DNA of 64,000 nucleotides, from the NCBI RefSeq assembly GCF_018399035.1, contig NZ_CP073760.1, forward strand, positions 1,674,001 to 1,738,000. Reading direction: 5' to 3'. Each line of letters starts with the position of its first letter. Position 1 is the stretch's first letter. Below the pieces are notes generated by a model. The model saw nothing but the letters and a program-made list of their open reading frames with translations, did not search any database and was not told the DNA's origin. Positions 20,473-29,907 of the stretch are shown here, one piece after another. The position numbers and the translations under genes are program-made. Origin of the DNA: Thiocapsa sp. (GTDB lineage Bacteria > Pseudomonadota > Gammaproteobacteria > Chromatiales > Chromatiaceae).

Positions 20473-21810
20473 ATGAAAGTGGCTGTTGTTGGAACGGGTT
20501 ATGTTGGCCTAGTGTCGGGCGCCTGCCTAGCTGAGAAGGGCCACGATGTTGTTTGTGTAGAAATTGATCAGGCCAAGGTTGACCAAATTAACCAGGGCAT
20601 TCCGCCCATCTACGAAGCTGGCCTAGAGGATCTGCTTAAGGCTAATGTGGGTACCCGATTGCGGGCCACCACTGATCTGCGTACTGCGGTGATGGACTCT
20701 CAGATCTCTCTGATTGCCGTGGGCACTCCGTTTCGTGGCGATGAAATTGACCTAACCTTCATTGAGACCGTGGCCCGTCAGATTGGCGAAGTGCTGAAGG
20801 ATAAGGCTGACTACCACGTGGTGGTGGTCAAGAGCACCGTTGTGCCCGGCACTACCGATGAAGTGGTCCTCCCCATTCTGGAAGAAGCTTCCGGCAAAAA
20901 GGCCGGGGCAGACTTTGGGGTGGGCATGAATCCCGAGTTCCTCAAGGAAGGCGAAGCGATTCCCGACTTCATGAATCCTGATCGCATCGTGCTAGGCGGC
21001 ATTGATGATCGCAGCCTGGCTACCCTGCGGGAAATGTACAGTGTGTTCGAGGGGATCGACCAGCTCGAAACCAATTGCAAAACCGCCGAGATGATCAAGT
21101 ACACCGCCAACTCGCTGCTGGCAACCATGATTTCGTTTGCCAACGAGATCGGTAACCTCTGCGCCGCTGTCGGTGGGATAGACGTAACGGACGTGACCAA
21201 GGGCGTACACCTCGACAAGCGCCTCACCCCGATTCTACCCAGTGGCGAGCGCATTATCCCCACCTTCACTACCTACATTGAGGCGGGCTGCGGCTTTGGC
21301 GGTAGCTGCTTCCCCAAAGATGTTAAAGCACTCAACGTCTTTGGGGCAAAGAAGGGGATGCCGATGCGGCTTCTTAACGCCGTCATCGACGTGAACGCAG
21401 TGCAGTATAAACAGGTGATGAGCAGGCTGGCGAAGCATTTCCCCAACCTTGAAGCGGTGCGTGTTGCAGTCTTGGGGCTGGCCTTTAAGCCCGGCACCGA
21501 TGACATGCGCGAATCGCCAGCCATTCCGATTGTGCAGGAGTTGCTGGCGGGGGCAGCCAAGGTAAAAGCGTTCGATCCGGTGGCTACCCACGAAGCTAAA
21601 AAGATCTTTGAAAATCAGCCCATTCAGTACTGCGACACCCTCGCCGAAACGGTTGAGGACGTGGATGTAGTGCTACTACTCACCCGGTGGGCTGACTTCA
21701 AAGCGCTGCCAGATCTCCTCCAAGGGGTAGCGAACCCACCTCTGGTAATTGACGGTCGCCGCATGCTTGACAAGGCTGCCTTTCCCCGTTACGAGGGGAT
21801 TGGCCTATAG
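20473..21810 (+). CDS. ugd: UDP-glucose 6-dehydrogenase
   Basis: 445 residues with the family landmarks in order: VVGTGYVGLVSGACLAEKG at the N-terminus, VVVKSTVVPGTTDEVV, MNPEFLKEGEAIPDF, TANSLLATMISFANEI and the catalytic cysteine in AGCGFGGSCFPKD (near residue 275), then LGLAFKPGTDDMRESP. The enzyme oxidises UDP-glucose to UDP-glucuronate with two NAD. It begins immediately after the preceding stop codon and ends the cassette. Confidence 0.95.
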   Translation: MKVAVVGTGYVGLVSGACLAEKGHDVVCVEIDQAKVDQINQGIPPIYEAGLEDLLKANVGTRLRATTDLRTAVMDSQISLIAVGTPFRGDEIDLTFIETVARQIGEVLKDKADYHVVVVKSTVVPGTTDEVVLPILEEASGKKAGADFGVGMNPEFLKEGEAIPDFMNPDRIVLGGIDDRSLATLREMYSVFEGIDQLETNCKTAEMIKYTANSLLATMISFANEIGNLCAAVGGIDVTDVTKGVHLDKRLTPILPSGERIIPTFTTYIEAGCGFGGSCFPKDVKALNVFGAKKGMPMRLLNAVIDVNAVQYKQVMSRLAKHFPNLEAVRVAVLGLAFKPGTDDMRESPAIPIVQELLAGAAKVKAFDPVATHEAKKIFENQPIQYCDTLAETVEDVDVVLLLTRWADFKALPDLLQGVANPPLVIDGRRMLDKAAFPRYEGIGL

Positions 21811-22274
21811 TGGAGCCGTATGGGTTACCCGAAGTTGTAACGCTGGCCAGATCGCTTAGGACAAGGGCAGCTGCCATAGCCAGCCCTTGGACGCTATCTG
21901 GCTCTCCATCGCCACTCCAGGTTGTCTTCAGCTTGCCCTAACCACCGGGCACATCGGCATGGGCACCGGCACATTTAAGGAAAGAGTTGCGCAGCTAGAT
22001 CCTGACTTTATCGACTAGTTCAGCGCCACCAGGGCCAAGCCCGAAAAAATTGACCTTCAGGAGTTCGTATCCGCACCGTGATCGGATGCCGTCAGTGCTG
22101 ACCGAGGTCCTCGCGTTTTTCTGCCAATAGCAGTGGCGCAATTCGGCTTTCGCCGGGCATGACCTGTTTTTTGAACCCTCAGTAGAGTGCTTCACACATT
22201 TTTTTGGGGTAACGGGGTCGCAGTTTCGCATAGCGTCAGCGATCGCTGGGAATCAACTCCGGAGTGCAAGTAAT
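21811..22274. other. Non-coding or decayed stretch after ugd
   Basis: About 460 bp without a credible gene. A short frame at about 21890-22016 reads LQLALTTGHIGMGTGTFKERVAQ and may be the end of a decayed gene; I cannot place it. A low-complexity TTTTTTTGGGG stretch lies near 22198. Confidence 0.4.
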
Positions 22275-22937
22275 ATGGTTATTTTTAGGCGGATACGGAA
22301 AAAGTTGCTCGTCGGTCTTGCGAAGGCTTTTGCGGGCGCTCAGAGCGACCTCGAAGGATCGGCGCTGCCCCGTTTTGGTAACAAACCTACAGACTTGACC
22401 ATCCAACTTCCTCACCGTATCGAAAACCCTCAGCACATTTTTCTTGGAAATGGGGTAAGACTCGGACCGAACTGCGTCCTTAACGCCAAAGAGTCATACC
22501 CCGGGAAATGGATGAAGCATCCCGAGGAACGGCATATAAGACAAGAGTTCAACCCGCTAATTCGGATTGGCGACCGAGTGACTGCAACATCTGGACTACA
22601 AGTAATCGCTCTTCAAGAAATCACCATTGAAGACGACGTAATGTTCGCGTCCAACATATACATTTCCGACGGTATGCACTCGTACGCGAGCGCACGTACT
22701 CCCTATAAATATCAAGGAATGACCAAACCCCAACCGATCCGAATAGGATTAGGAAGTTGGATCGGGCAAAACGTAGTGATCATGCCTGGGGTCTCCATAG
22801 GGACATGCACCATCGTAGGCGCCAATAGCGTGGTCACTCGGAACCTTCCGAGTCGCGCAATCGCGGTTGGGGCCCCAGCGCGGGTGGTGAAGCTATGGAG
22901 CGACGAACGCGAGGAGTGGGAAATCGCGCAGAAATGA
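22275..22937 (+). CDS. Hexapeptide-repeat acyltransferase
   Basis: 220 residues. Left-handed beta-helix hexad repeats run through the second half (IFLGNGVRLGPNC, ITIEDDVMFASNIYISD, IGLGSWIGQNVVIMPGVSIG, CTIVGANSVVTRNLPSRAIAVGAPAR), and the DGMHSY segment carries the likely catalytic histidine. The family acetylates sugars with acetyl-CoA in the cytoplasm. It stands between the sugar cassette and a divergent sulfotransferase, so O-acetylation of a polysaccharide unit is the natural inference. Confidence 0.88.
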   Translation: MVIFRRIRKKLLVGLAKAFAGAQSDLEGSALPRFGNKPTDLTIQLPHRIENPQHIFLGNGVRLGPNCVLNAKESYPGKWMKHPEERHIRQEFNPLIRIGDRVTATSGLQVIALQEITIEDDVMFASNIYISDGMHSYASARTPYKYQGMTKPQPIRIGLGSWIGQNVVIMPGVSIGTCTIVGANSVVTRNLPSRAIAVGAPARVVKLWSDEREEWEIAQK

Positions 22938-23122
22938 TGCTCGTCTATTACCGCTAAGACTCCATGCGAGTCGGTGATGCGTCTGCCGCAGCGCTGGCAC
23001 TGTCCGCTGTCTCGGGTGCTGTGCGCATGAATTTTCGGCACATCGGCGTCCGTGATGTCGACTAGCTCGATTGCGATCTCCGTCAGTCCGAGCACGCGTA
23101 GGAGTTGGCTCCGGTTGATCAT
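22938..23122 (-). pseudogene. Transposase N-terminal remnant with zinc-ribbon (ISL3-like)
   Basis: Read on the minus strand from 23122: MINRSQLLRVLGL, then CQRCGRRITDSHG. A short N-terminal helix followed by a CxxC ribbon resembles the start of ISL3-type transposases. The frame then runs into sequence antisense to the acyltransferase gene and carries no catalytic domain. Confidence 0.35.
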
Positions 23123-23277
23123 CGGCTTTCCATCGAGTTAAAGATGTTTTAATGGAAGTTTACCGAGGCCGGTTTCGTAGAAAATTGATTTCGCTCGACT
23201 TAGGGCTCCCTGAGATCCGGGAGAGCCTTCCTGTTCAGGCACTAGCCTAACTGTCTGGAATGAAGATCGAGCCTTGA

Positions 23278-24174
23278 TTATCGCAAATGAAGATCACCAC
23301 GATGAGGTGAATATCCCATTTTTTCCATTACTGGAAAAAAATTTCGTTCTATTTTCTCAATGACCTCCGCAGACATCTCTTCATTCCAGCTATCTATTTT
23401 TCCCTTTCGCATAAAAAAGCCGCGTGCACCTTTTTCGCCTGGATAAGATTCCGCGCCAAATTTCTTTTCATTCGCTCGCATATTGGAAAAACTGCCTCTC
23501 GTGCGAGCCAGCTCAATCGTATCGTCGCTGCAATCTAAGCCGATGAAATCGCTCAATTTTTTTAGGGTGCCGCTACAATTCGTTTTCAGATCCTCATATT
23601 TGACAAAAATTACAGGTTGCCGCTCCGCACGTTTCAACCAATTTTCCACCTGCCGATCCCATCGAATGAGGTGTGGTTCCAAGCTTTTTATACAACCCTC
23701 TGACAGCATCTCATCAACAAAATCCGAAATTGACCAATCGGTGCTGCGGGTATCATGGACGCAGTGATGGTAATACGAAAGCAATGCAGCTCGGGGATCC
23801 CTTACAATATAGATTGTTTTAGGATATAATCCAGGATACTTGGGAGCTTCATTTCTAAAGATGCGCGGAGAATGAAGCCCCTCGTATTTGCCGATGGACT
23901 GGTCCCAATTATGGATGGTTGGAACAAAATCACCGATATTTGACGTATTCACCCGCTCCTCATGATCGTTTTCCGCAAGGACAGCCAGCATGAACGCTAA
24001 CCAAGTATTGCCAGATTTAGGATGGCCCACCAAAAAAACATCTGAGTCTCTAAGCATTCCGGAAAAGTTGATGCGTTCCTTAGCGGCCTTCATCCTCTTC
24101 TTGACAAAAGAGGGGAGCAGTGCCTTTATAACTGATTTTCCACCTGAAACAGTCTTATTCATGCTATCACTCAT
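23278..24174 (-). CDS. Sulfotransferase (second)
   Basis: 298 residues (from 24174). The PAPS 5'-loop is FLVGHPKSGNTWLAFML (residue 47), the 3'-phosphate site RDPRAALLSYYHHC (residue 125), and the C-terminal RKGKIDSWNEEMS matches the conserved RKG-GxW-type PAPS contact of cytosolic-type sulfotransferases. It is not closely similar to the one at 14369. Base composition is clearly AT-richer than the neighbours, with many lysines, suggesting a separate acquisition. A regulator or partner is not visible; it is bordered on both sides by transposase debris. Confidence 0.9.
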   Translation of the reverse strand: MSDSMNKTVSGGKSVIKALLPSFVKKRMKAAKERINFSGMLRDSDVFLVGHPKSGNTWLAFMLAVLAENDHEERVNTSNIGDFVPTIHNWDQSIGKYEGLHSPRIFRNEAPKYPGLYPKTIYIVRDPRAALLSYYHHCVHDTRSTDWSISDFVDEMLSEGCIKSLEPHLIRWDRQVENWLKRAERQPVIFVKYEDLKTNCSGTLKKLSDFIGLDCSDDTIELARTRGSFSNMRANEKKFGAESYPGEKGARGFFMRKGKIDSWNEEMSAEVIEKIERNFFPVMEKMGYSPHRGDLHLR

Positions 24175-24884
24175 TAAATTTTTTAAGGCTTATTGTTTGT
24201 AACTGAAGTTTCCCGTTTTCATCATGCGACCAGCCCCATGATTACAGCGATGAGGGGATTTCGGGTGCCGTGGCCGGATCGCCGCAACCGACCCCGAGAC
24301 AGACGTCGGCGAGGTCGTGCGCGAAGACTCGGCGCAGATCGGCATGGGCATATTCGGTGCGCCGCGCGGGGGCCTGCTCTAAGCTGGCCCCGGAAATCCA
24401 AGTGATGGTGGTAGCTACCACGCAGAGTGCAGATGGTTGGTGAACGCATCGGGTTGCGGGTCTGCGTCTGGGCACTCCCGTTCTCCTACGTGATTATACG
24501 CCGAAGCGAGCCCGCATTCATCTTCAACCGCTTGATTATTACGCCCAGCCACCTTCCCTGATGGGTTCTCGCCCTTAGATCGTCAGCTTTCATGACGGAG
24601 ATCGGAGGGCCTCCCTCGGGGTGCTTGAACAACAGCACCCGTCGGGAGAGGATCTTGTTTGCGAAGACAAAGACTGCATCAGTGTGCTACGCCCTGCTGG
24701 AAAGCCCCACGTTTTCCCCTTGCTGCTGCACATCGCCGAGGCCGCCCTAGAGGCCGGTTGCCCCGCCCGCGGCGGCGTGCTGCATCGGGCCGACTATCCC
24801 CGTAAGCCCCAGGACTGTCCGACGCCGTGGCGCGAGGCGTTCGCGACGCCTCGAAGCTTGTGCTGTACGCATTGTCCACCCCCA
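24175..24884. other. Mobile-element debris without identifiable gene
   Basis: About 700 bp with short overlapping frames in all phases and no consistent coding signal. It precedes the IS3 remnant and may hold its decayed upstream part, but I cannot align any frame to a family. Confidence 0.4.
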
Positions 24885-25649
24885 AGCGGCGGGCTCGGCT
24901 GCAACGCTGGCGATCCCGTTCCGCACCCTGCGGCGCTGGCAGACCTGATGGGGGAACAGCTGCCGAAGACCCTGTGTCGGCGATCTGTTGCAGGGCTAAG
25001 CGTTACAGGCGGACCCGTGGGTGGTTACGCGAGGGCAGGGTCGCGTGTCAACCGAGTGGAGTGTTTGCGCATCGAGTCCCCGCTCGAATTGATCTTGTAG
25101 GCGCAGTGCACGAGGCGTAGCGGTCGCTACGGCGAGGAGGCGCAACGCCGTCCCGGCGTGCACGGGACGCACCCTGCTCCGAATCAGGTCTGGGGTGCCG
25201 ACATCGCCAACCTGTGGACGGATGAACGCCGGCTTGTACTAGGCCATCGCGCTGGACCTGTTCAACTGCGACGTCGGTGGCTGGTCGCTGTAGCCGCGCA
25301 TGAGGCCGATCTGGTCGGCGACGCGCTGACCATGGGTTGGTTTCGACACAAGCCGGCTCTGGGGCTGAACCACCATTCCGATCGGGGGAGCCAGTACGCG
25401 AGTCAGGTGTTCCATGCCAAGCTGGCCCAGTACGGCATAGTCTGCTCGATGAGCCGCAAGGGCAATTGCTGGGACAATGCCCCGACCGAGAGCTGGTTCA
25501 ACACCTTCAAGAACGAGCGGGTCTTCGGGGAGCGCTTCACCACCCGGCACGCCATGAAGGCCACCGCCTTCGCGTACATCGAGGTGTTCTACGTCCGCTT
25601 GCGTCTGCATTCCACCCTCGGTTACGCTTCAGTGGTGCAGTTTCTGTGA
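24885..25649 (+). pseudogene. IS3-family OrfB (integrase-type transposase) remnant
   Basis: From 25158 the frame reads HPAPNQVWGADIANLW, the beginning of the rve/DDE domain; it then shifts (another frame gives AIALDLFNCDVGGWS around 25240) and returns to LGLNHHSDRGSQYAS, MSRKGNCWDNAPTESWFNTFKNE and RLRLHSTLGYASVVQF. HSDRGSQY and GNCWDNAP-ES-F--K-E are diagnostic for IS3 OrfB. The upstream part to about 24885 is decayed. It is inactive as it stands. Confidence 0.8.
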
Positions 25650-25743
25650 GACTGGATCAACACGTGGCAGGGAGAACAACAGGTCGCATGAACCCCTGCC
25701 CTTTGGAAGTCGAAAACCGAGGGAACCCCAGGGCCAGAAAACC

Positions 25744-27456
25744 GTGATGACCTTACCCACTTTGCAGAAATCGTTTCTTGCGTTGATGTTTACCATGGCG
25801 GTAGGTGCCGGAGCGGTTTTCCTGGGATTTTTGGTCGGGAAACATGAATTCCCACCGCATGGCCTGCTCGAAAAGGCTGAAAAACGGCTCGTCGGAGCGT
25901 TCCGCAGCTCGCAGCGGCAGTCCGCAAAACAAGCCGCGGACCCGTACCGTGCCGACATCGACTCGATATTTTTGCGCTTCCGTGCCGAGGGCGTAAAGAT
26001 TCCAGTCACGAGAACCGGTGCCGGCGGCGGCCTAACCTCGTTTGGGACCGATGTGCTGCTCCTGACACATGAGGGCAGGATCTTTGCCGCCACTGGTCCT
26101 GATGCGGTCCGAGAGACGCAAATAGAGGCGCCGAACAACGGCTTCGCGGACTATGTGGTGGCTGCCAAGGAAGCACCGTACCAAGATTACAGGCACAACT
26201 TCAAAACCTTTCGCTACAACGATATCTCGCATTACGACACGGGCAGCGATCACGGGCTTCTCCTTTCTTACACCGATTTCGACAAGGACAATACCTGCTA
26301 CCAAACGGTGGTGGCGCAGCTGCCGCTGGGCCGCGAGATTAAGCTGATCGATCAAGTTGACGCCAATGCCGAGGATTGGCGCATCGTTTTTCGGACGCGA
26401 CCCTGCCTACCCCTGAAAAAGCCGTTCCGAGCCATTGAGGGACATATGGCAGGCGGACGCATGGCCGTCCGTGGGTCCACGCTCTATCTTGGTAGCGGAG
26501 ACTACCATTGGGACGGAGTTTACGCGCCAGAAGTCTTAGCCCAGCGGCCCGAAGCCGACTACGGAAAAGTGTTCGCGATCGACCTGGCCACGGGCGATGC
26601 CCGGCAGGTCTCGATGGGCAACCGCAATGTGCAAGGTATCGCCGTCGACCGGGACGGCACGGTGTGGACGGCTGAGCACGGGCCGCGCGGTGGCGACGAG
26701 TTGAACCGAATCGTGCAAGGATCGAACTACGGCTGGCCGTCTGAGACACTGGGCACCCAATACAACGGGCTACCCTGGCCGCTTGCCAGATCCATTGGTA
26801 GGCACGATAGCTTTACGCCACCCGTGTTCGCGTGGCTACCCTCGGTTGCGACATCGAGTTTAACCCTGATTGAGGGTGTGGACGCGAGCTGGGATGGCGA
26901 TCTGCTGATGGGGACGCTACGCGATACAAGCCTCTACCGCATTCGGATCGAGGAGGGTCGGGTGTTGTTCGCAGAGCGCATTCCCATCGGCGAACGGCTA
27001 CGCCATGTCCACCAACATGGCGACGGCCGCATCGTGCTTTGGACCGACAACCATGATCTGATATTTATGACTCGTTCTAGGGGCAGCTCTGTCGCGCAGT
27101 TCATCGAACAATACTTGAGGACAAACGTCCAGGGCGACACGACGGCCAAGAGTGTCGAGGAAACGCTTTACGCCTGCATGGAATGCCACTCGTTAGAGCC
27201 CGGCGCCAATTTTAATGCACCCAGCCTCGCGAGGATCTACAATGCCCCGGTCGGGTCAACCGGATACCAGAATTACTCTGCAGCGCTGAAATCGCTTTCC
27301 GGGCAGAGGTGGTCCTCGGAAAATCTGGTGGCGTTCCTGAACGACCCTCAAGCCTACGCAGCCGGCACTTTGATGCCCTCGGCGAGCCAAAATGACCCGG
27401 TCGTGACTATGGAGCTGGTCCGGTTGCTGAAGGCGCTCTCCGAGTCGGTCGAATGA
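25744..27456 (+). CDS. Membrane-anchored PQQ-type sugar dehydrogenase fused to cytochrome c
   Basis: 570 residues (ATG 25744 or 25747). An N-terminal helix (FLALMFTMAVGAGAVFLGFLVG) would anchor the protein in the inner membrane, facing the periplasm. The central part is a six-bladed propeller of the GSDH/sorbosone-dehydrogenase type: LYLGSGDYHW, GIAVDRDGTVWTAEHGPRGGDELN and GSNYGWP are the usual signatures. At the C-terminus a single haem-c site CMECH (near residue 480) with a possible methionine ligand in GTLMPSAS indicates a cytochrome c domain. It probably oxidises a sugar and passes electrons to the respiratory or photosynthetic chain. It lies just after IS3 debris, with its stop 32 bp from the convergent ATP-grasp gene. 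Confidence 0.82.
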   Translation: MMTLPTLQKSFLALMFTMAVGAGAVFLGFLVGKHEFPPHGLLEKAEKRLVGAFRSSQRQSAKQAADPYRADIDSIFLRFRAEGVKIPVTRTGAGGGLTSFGTDVLLLTHEGRIFAATGPDAVRETQIEAPNNGFADYVVAAKEAPYQDYRHNFKTFRYNDISHYDTGSDHGLLLSYTDFDKDNTCYQTVVAQLPLGREIKLIDQVDANAEDWRIVFRTRPCLPLKKPFRAIEGHMAGGRMAVRGSTLYLGSGDYHWDGVYAPEVLAQRPEADYGKVFAIDLATGDARQVSMGNRNVQGIAVDRDGTVWTAEHGPRGGDELNRIVQGSNYGWPSETLGTQYNGLPWPLARSIGRHDSFTPPVFAWLPSVATSSLTLIEGVDASWDGDLLMGTLRDTSLYRIRIEEGRVLFAERIPIGERLRHVHQHGDGRIVLWTDNHDLIFMTRSRGSSVAQFIEQYLRTNVQGDTTAKSVEETLYACMECHSLEPGANFNAPSLARIYNAPVGSTGYQNYSAALKSLSGQRWSSENLVAFLNDPQAYAAGTLMPSASQNDPVVTMELVRLLKALSESVE

Positions 27457-27488
27457 TCCGTGTCTTGCTGGCGAAGACACCGCTGTCC

Positions 27489-28682
27489 TTACAAAAGTCC
27501 TCTCAGGAAGGACGGAACCGCTTCTCGCAAAGCCATTAACGCCGGTTTCCAGTCGTCCCTACCGAATTCAGCAGTAGCGTCGACACGCAGGGCTTTCATC
27601 AATACTTGGAGCCTCGAGAGCTGGCCGTCCCTCCGGTAAGCCAACAGTGCCGGACCATCGATGGAGAGGATACGGTAGGTCACGGAACGGGGACGGTCCG
27701 GCATCTTTGGCAAAGGCACATCCAAAGCATCAAGATACATTAAATAGGGCAAATCGACCCCTGCAGCTTGGAAGACCCCATGAAGCTGGGGCAATCTCCC
27801 ATTGACCTCGTGAATCATAGGCCGGCCGGTTCGCCGTTCGACCTTGAAGCAAATGCTGGCGACGCCAACCCATCCGAGCGTATTAAGCAAGCGGGTCCCG
27901 ATTTCACACATTTCCGCATTCGTAACCACTCGCGCGAAACTACCTACACCGTTATGGATCGGCCAAATACGCTCCTTGTTGACGCACAAGCAGACAATTT
28001 CGCCGAATCGCGGCGATCGATAGGAGTAGAAGCTGTAGTGAGCGTCATCCTCCCCAAGAATTGCTTCCTGAACGAGGAGTCGAGACGTGTGCTGCCGTAG
28101 CCTGGGTAACAGATCCCGCATTTCGTCGGGCGTGTCGCATCGGATGACCTTAACCGAGCCAAATTCATCAACGAACCTAGCGACGCGCCACTCGAACGAC
28201 AGTTGCGGCTTGACGACAAGGGGATATGTCAAACGGTCTTCCAGTTCGGAAATACTGGTCTCCGCGGTTACTTCGACCCCACGCGGCGCCGGAAGGCCCT
28301 GCTCGGCTGTAAAACGATCGAATGCGTCCTTGCCCAATACAATCCCGACCGATTTCTCGTCTGAAATAATAAAGCGGTAATGGTCGGCCAGGCGATCACG
28401 GTACTGCGAAACGATTTCTAGGAAAATGTCAGACGTATAAAATAGGGCCTGCCGCTCATGGCACCGTGCAGCGAGATCCAACAGGCAATCAATCAACTCC
28501 TTAGGATCATCCGGAGCCTTTATAAAGGTAGTCATATATCGTGAGCGCGTCGCGATATCTTGACGATTGCGATTGATTAGGGTAACGGGGATTCCGTGAC
28601 GCCCAAGGCTTCGAATAACCCCCAAGCCGTTGACGCCTCCACCGAGAACGACCGCTGGGACAGCTGACATTGTCTCTTTCAT
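27489..28682 (-). CDS. ATP-grasp carboxylate-amine ligase-like protein
   Basis: 397 residues (393 if the second Met at 28670 is used). The N-terminal segment VVLGGGVNGLGVIRSLGRHGIPVTLINR is a nucleotide-binding-like domain; YPLVVKPQLS, LLVQEAILGEDDAHYSF and MIHEVNGRLPQLHGVFQAAG show the ATP-grasp lysine, glutamate and asparagine metal-binding pattern. Family members ligate a carboxylate to an amine using ATP. In a polysaccharide region, adding an amino acid or similar group to a sugar is conceivable, but the substrate cannot be read from sequence. Confidence 0.8.
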   Translation of the reverse strand: MKETMSAVPAVVLGGGVNGLGVIRSLGRHGIPVTLINRNRQDIATRSRYMTTFIKAPDDPKELIDCLLDLAARCHERQALFYTSDIFLEIVSQYRDRLADHYRFIISDEKSVGIVLGKDAFDRFTAEQGLPAPRGVEVTAETSISELEDRLTYPLVVKPQLSFEWRVARFVDEFGSVKVIRCDTPDEMRDLLPRLRQHTSRLLVQEAILGEDDAHYSFYSYRSPRFGEIVCLCVNKERIWPIHNGVGSFARVVTNAEMCEIGTRLLNTLGWVGVASICFKVERRTGRPMIHEVNGRLPQLHGVFQAAGVDLPYLMYLDALDVPLPKMPDRPRSVTYRILSIDGPALLAYRRDGQLSRLQVLMKALRVDATAEFGRDDWKPALMALREAVPSFLRGLL

Positions 28683-28794
28683 CTAACGTTTCTTCCTTTA
28701 ATATAATTATAATGCTCGACTGAACCCCCGTTTTTTTTTCGACCCGGCACCCAGTCGTGAATGGCGGCCAATGACCAGGGTATTCAATCGAGCC

Positions 28795-29690
28795 TCATTC
28801 GATGCGCATTCGCGGAATCAAGCAGCATTGATGAGAATGACTCGCATCACCGCCATATTGCAGGCGCACCACCCGTCGTGGTAGGCACCCGGCCAGATCG
28901 AAAGGGCCAAGCTGCGCGTCGACGGCGCTTTCGGTCTCGCTCGCGCCGCGCCTCCTCGGCCTCCTGCGCCAACAGCAGCGGGCCATGCGCTGGATGTTGC
29001 GCGCCACCGTTGCTGCCAAGGCGACATAGCGCTTGAAGCCGTCGATCCCGTGATCGCCACAGCGGTCGAGCCCGTGGACCTCCAACGCGTTGATGGCGGA
29101 CTCCACGGCGGAATGCTATCGGCGTAGTTGGATCAAGCGCGGATCGCCTTCGCGGGCGCTTGTCCATGCTCGCGCTGGCGACCGCAGGAAAGCGCGCCAC
29201 GGTCTCCTCCACCAGGGGACGGCGACCTGATCGTCGGTGATGCGCTCCATGACCAGATGGTGCAGGATGAAGCCATGCTGGTCTTCGCCGATCGCCACGC
29301 CCAGACCCAGCACCACCGGAACGCCGGTCTTGCCTTTGCTGATCCCCTCGGTGCGGCGATCAGGTGTAGGCGGGTAGGTGTCTCGCGCGCCCGAATCAAA
29401 AAGCCCACTTCCAACAACAGGTAGGCGGCAAGGGCCGCTTCGATGTCTGTGCGCCGCGCCGCGAGTATCTGCAGATCCCGCGATGGACCGCTTGAGGGTT
29501 CGCGCCCGACGATAGGCTTTCTCCTCGACCACGACGAAGGCACAGCGCACCGCGAAGGAGTCGTCCGGACTTTTTTCCCAAGGCATGGCCGAGCATCTTG
29601 CCCAGGATGGTGTGCTGGTTGACCAGCTCAAGAATGCGATCGTAGTCGGCGTTGAGCCCGAAACGCAGCTCTCCGCTTAACCCTTCGACG
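28795..29690 (-). pseudogene. ISNCY-family transposase remnant
   Basis: Three minus-strand frames together cover the family in order: GELRFGLNADYDRILELVNQHTILGKMLGHAL near 29600-29690, KGKTGVPVVLGLGVAIGEDQHGFILHHLVMER near 29240-29350, and AINALEVHGLDRCGDHGIDGFKRYVALA-ARNIQRM near 28980-29100. The conserved blocks are recognisable as an ISNCY-type DDE transposase, but at least two frameshifts and stops have destroyed it. Confidence 0.78.
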
Positions 29691-29694
29691 GCCT

Positions 29695-29880
29695 GGCGTG
29701 CTCGCGGCGCTGGATCGAGGGCGTCGCTGCTTGGTACAACGAGCACCATCGCCACAGTCCCCTGAAGTACGTCACGCCGGAACAGCGTCACCGCGGGGAG
29801 GATCCGGCCTTGCTCGCTGGTCGCAGGCATCTCAAGGAGGCCGTAAAGGCGAAGTACCCGGAACTCTGGAGCAGCGCGAT
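29695..29880 (+). pseudogene. 3' fragment of an IS3-family orfB
   Basis: Plus-strand codons give VAAWYNEHHRHSPLKYVTPEQRHRGED and then HLKEAVKAKYPELW, which is the C-terminal end of IS3 OrfB proteins. It abuts the ISNCY remnant and runs into the 3' end of the PIG-L gene on the other strand. Confidence 0.8.
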
Positions 29881-29907
29881 CGCAAAAGGGGGCCCTTTAA
29901 ACAGGAG

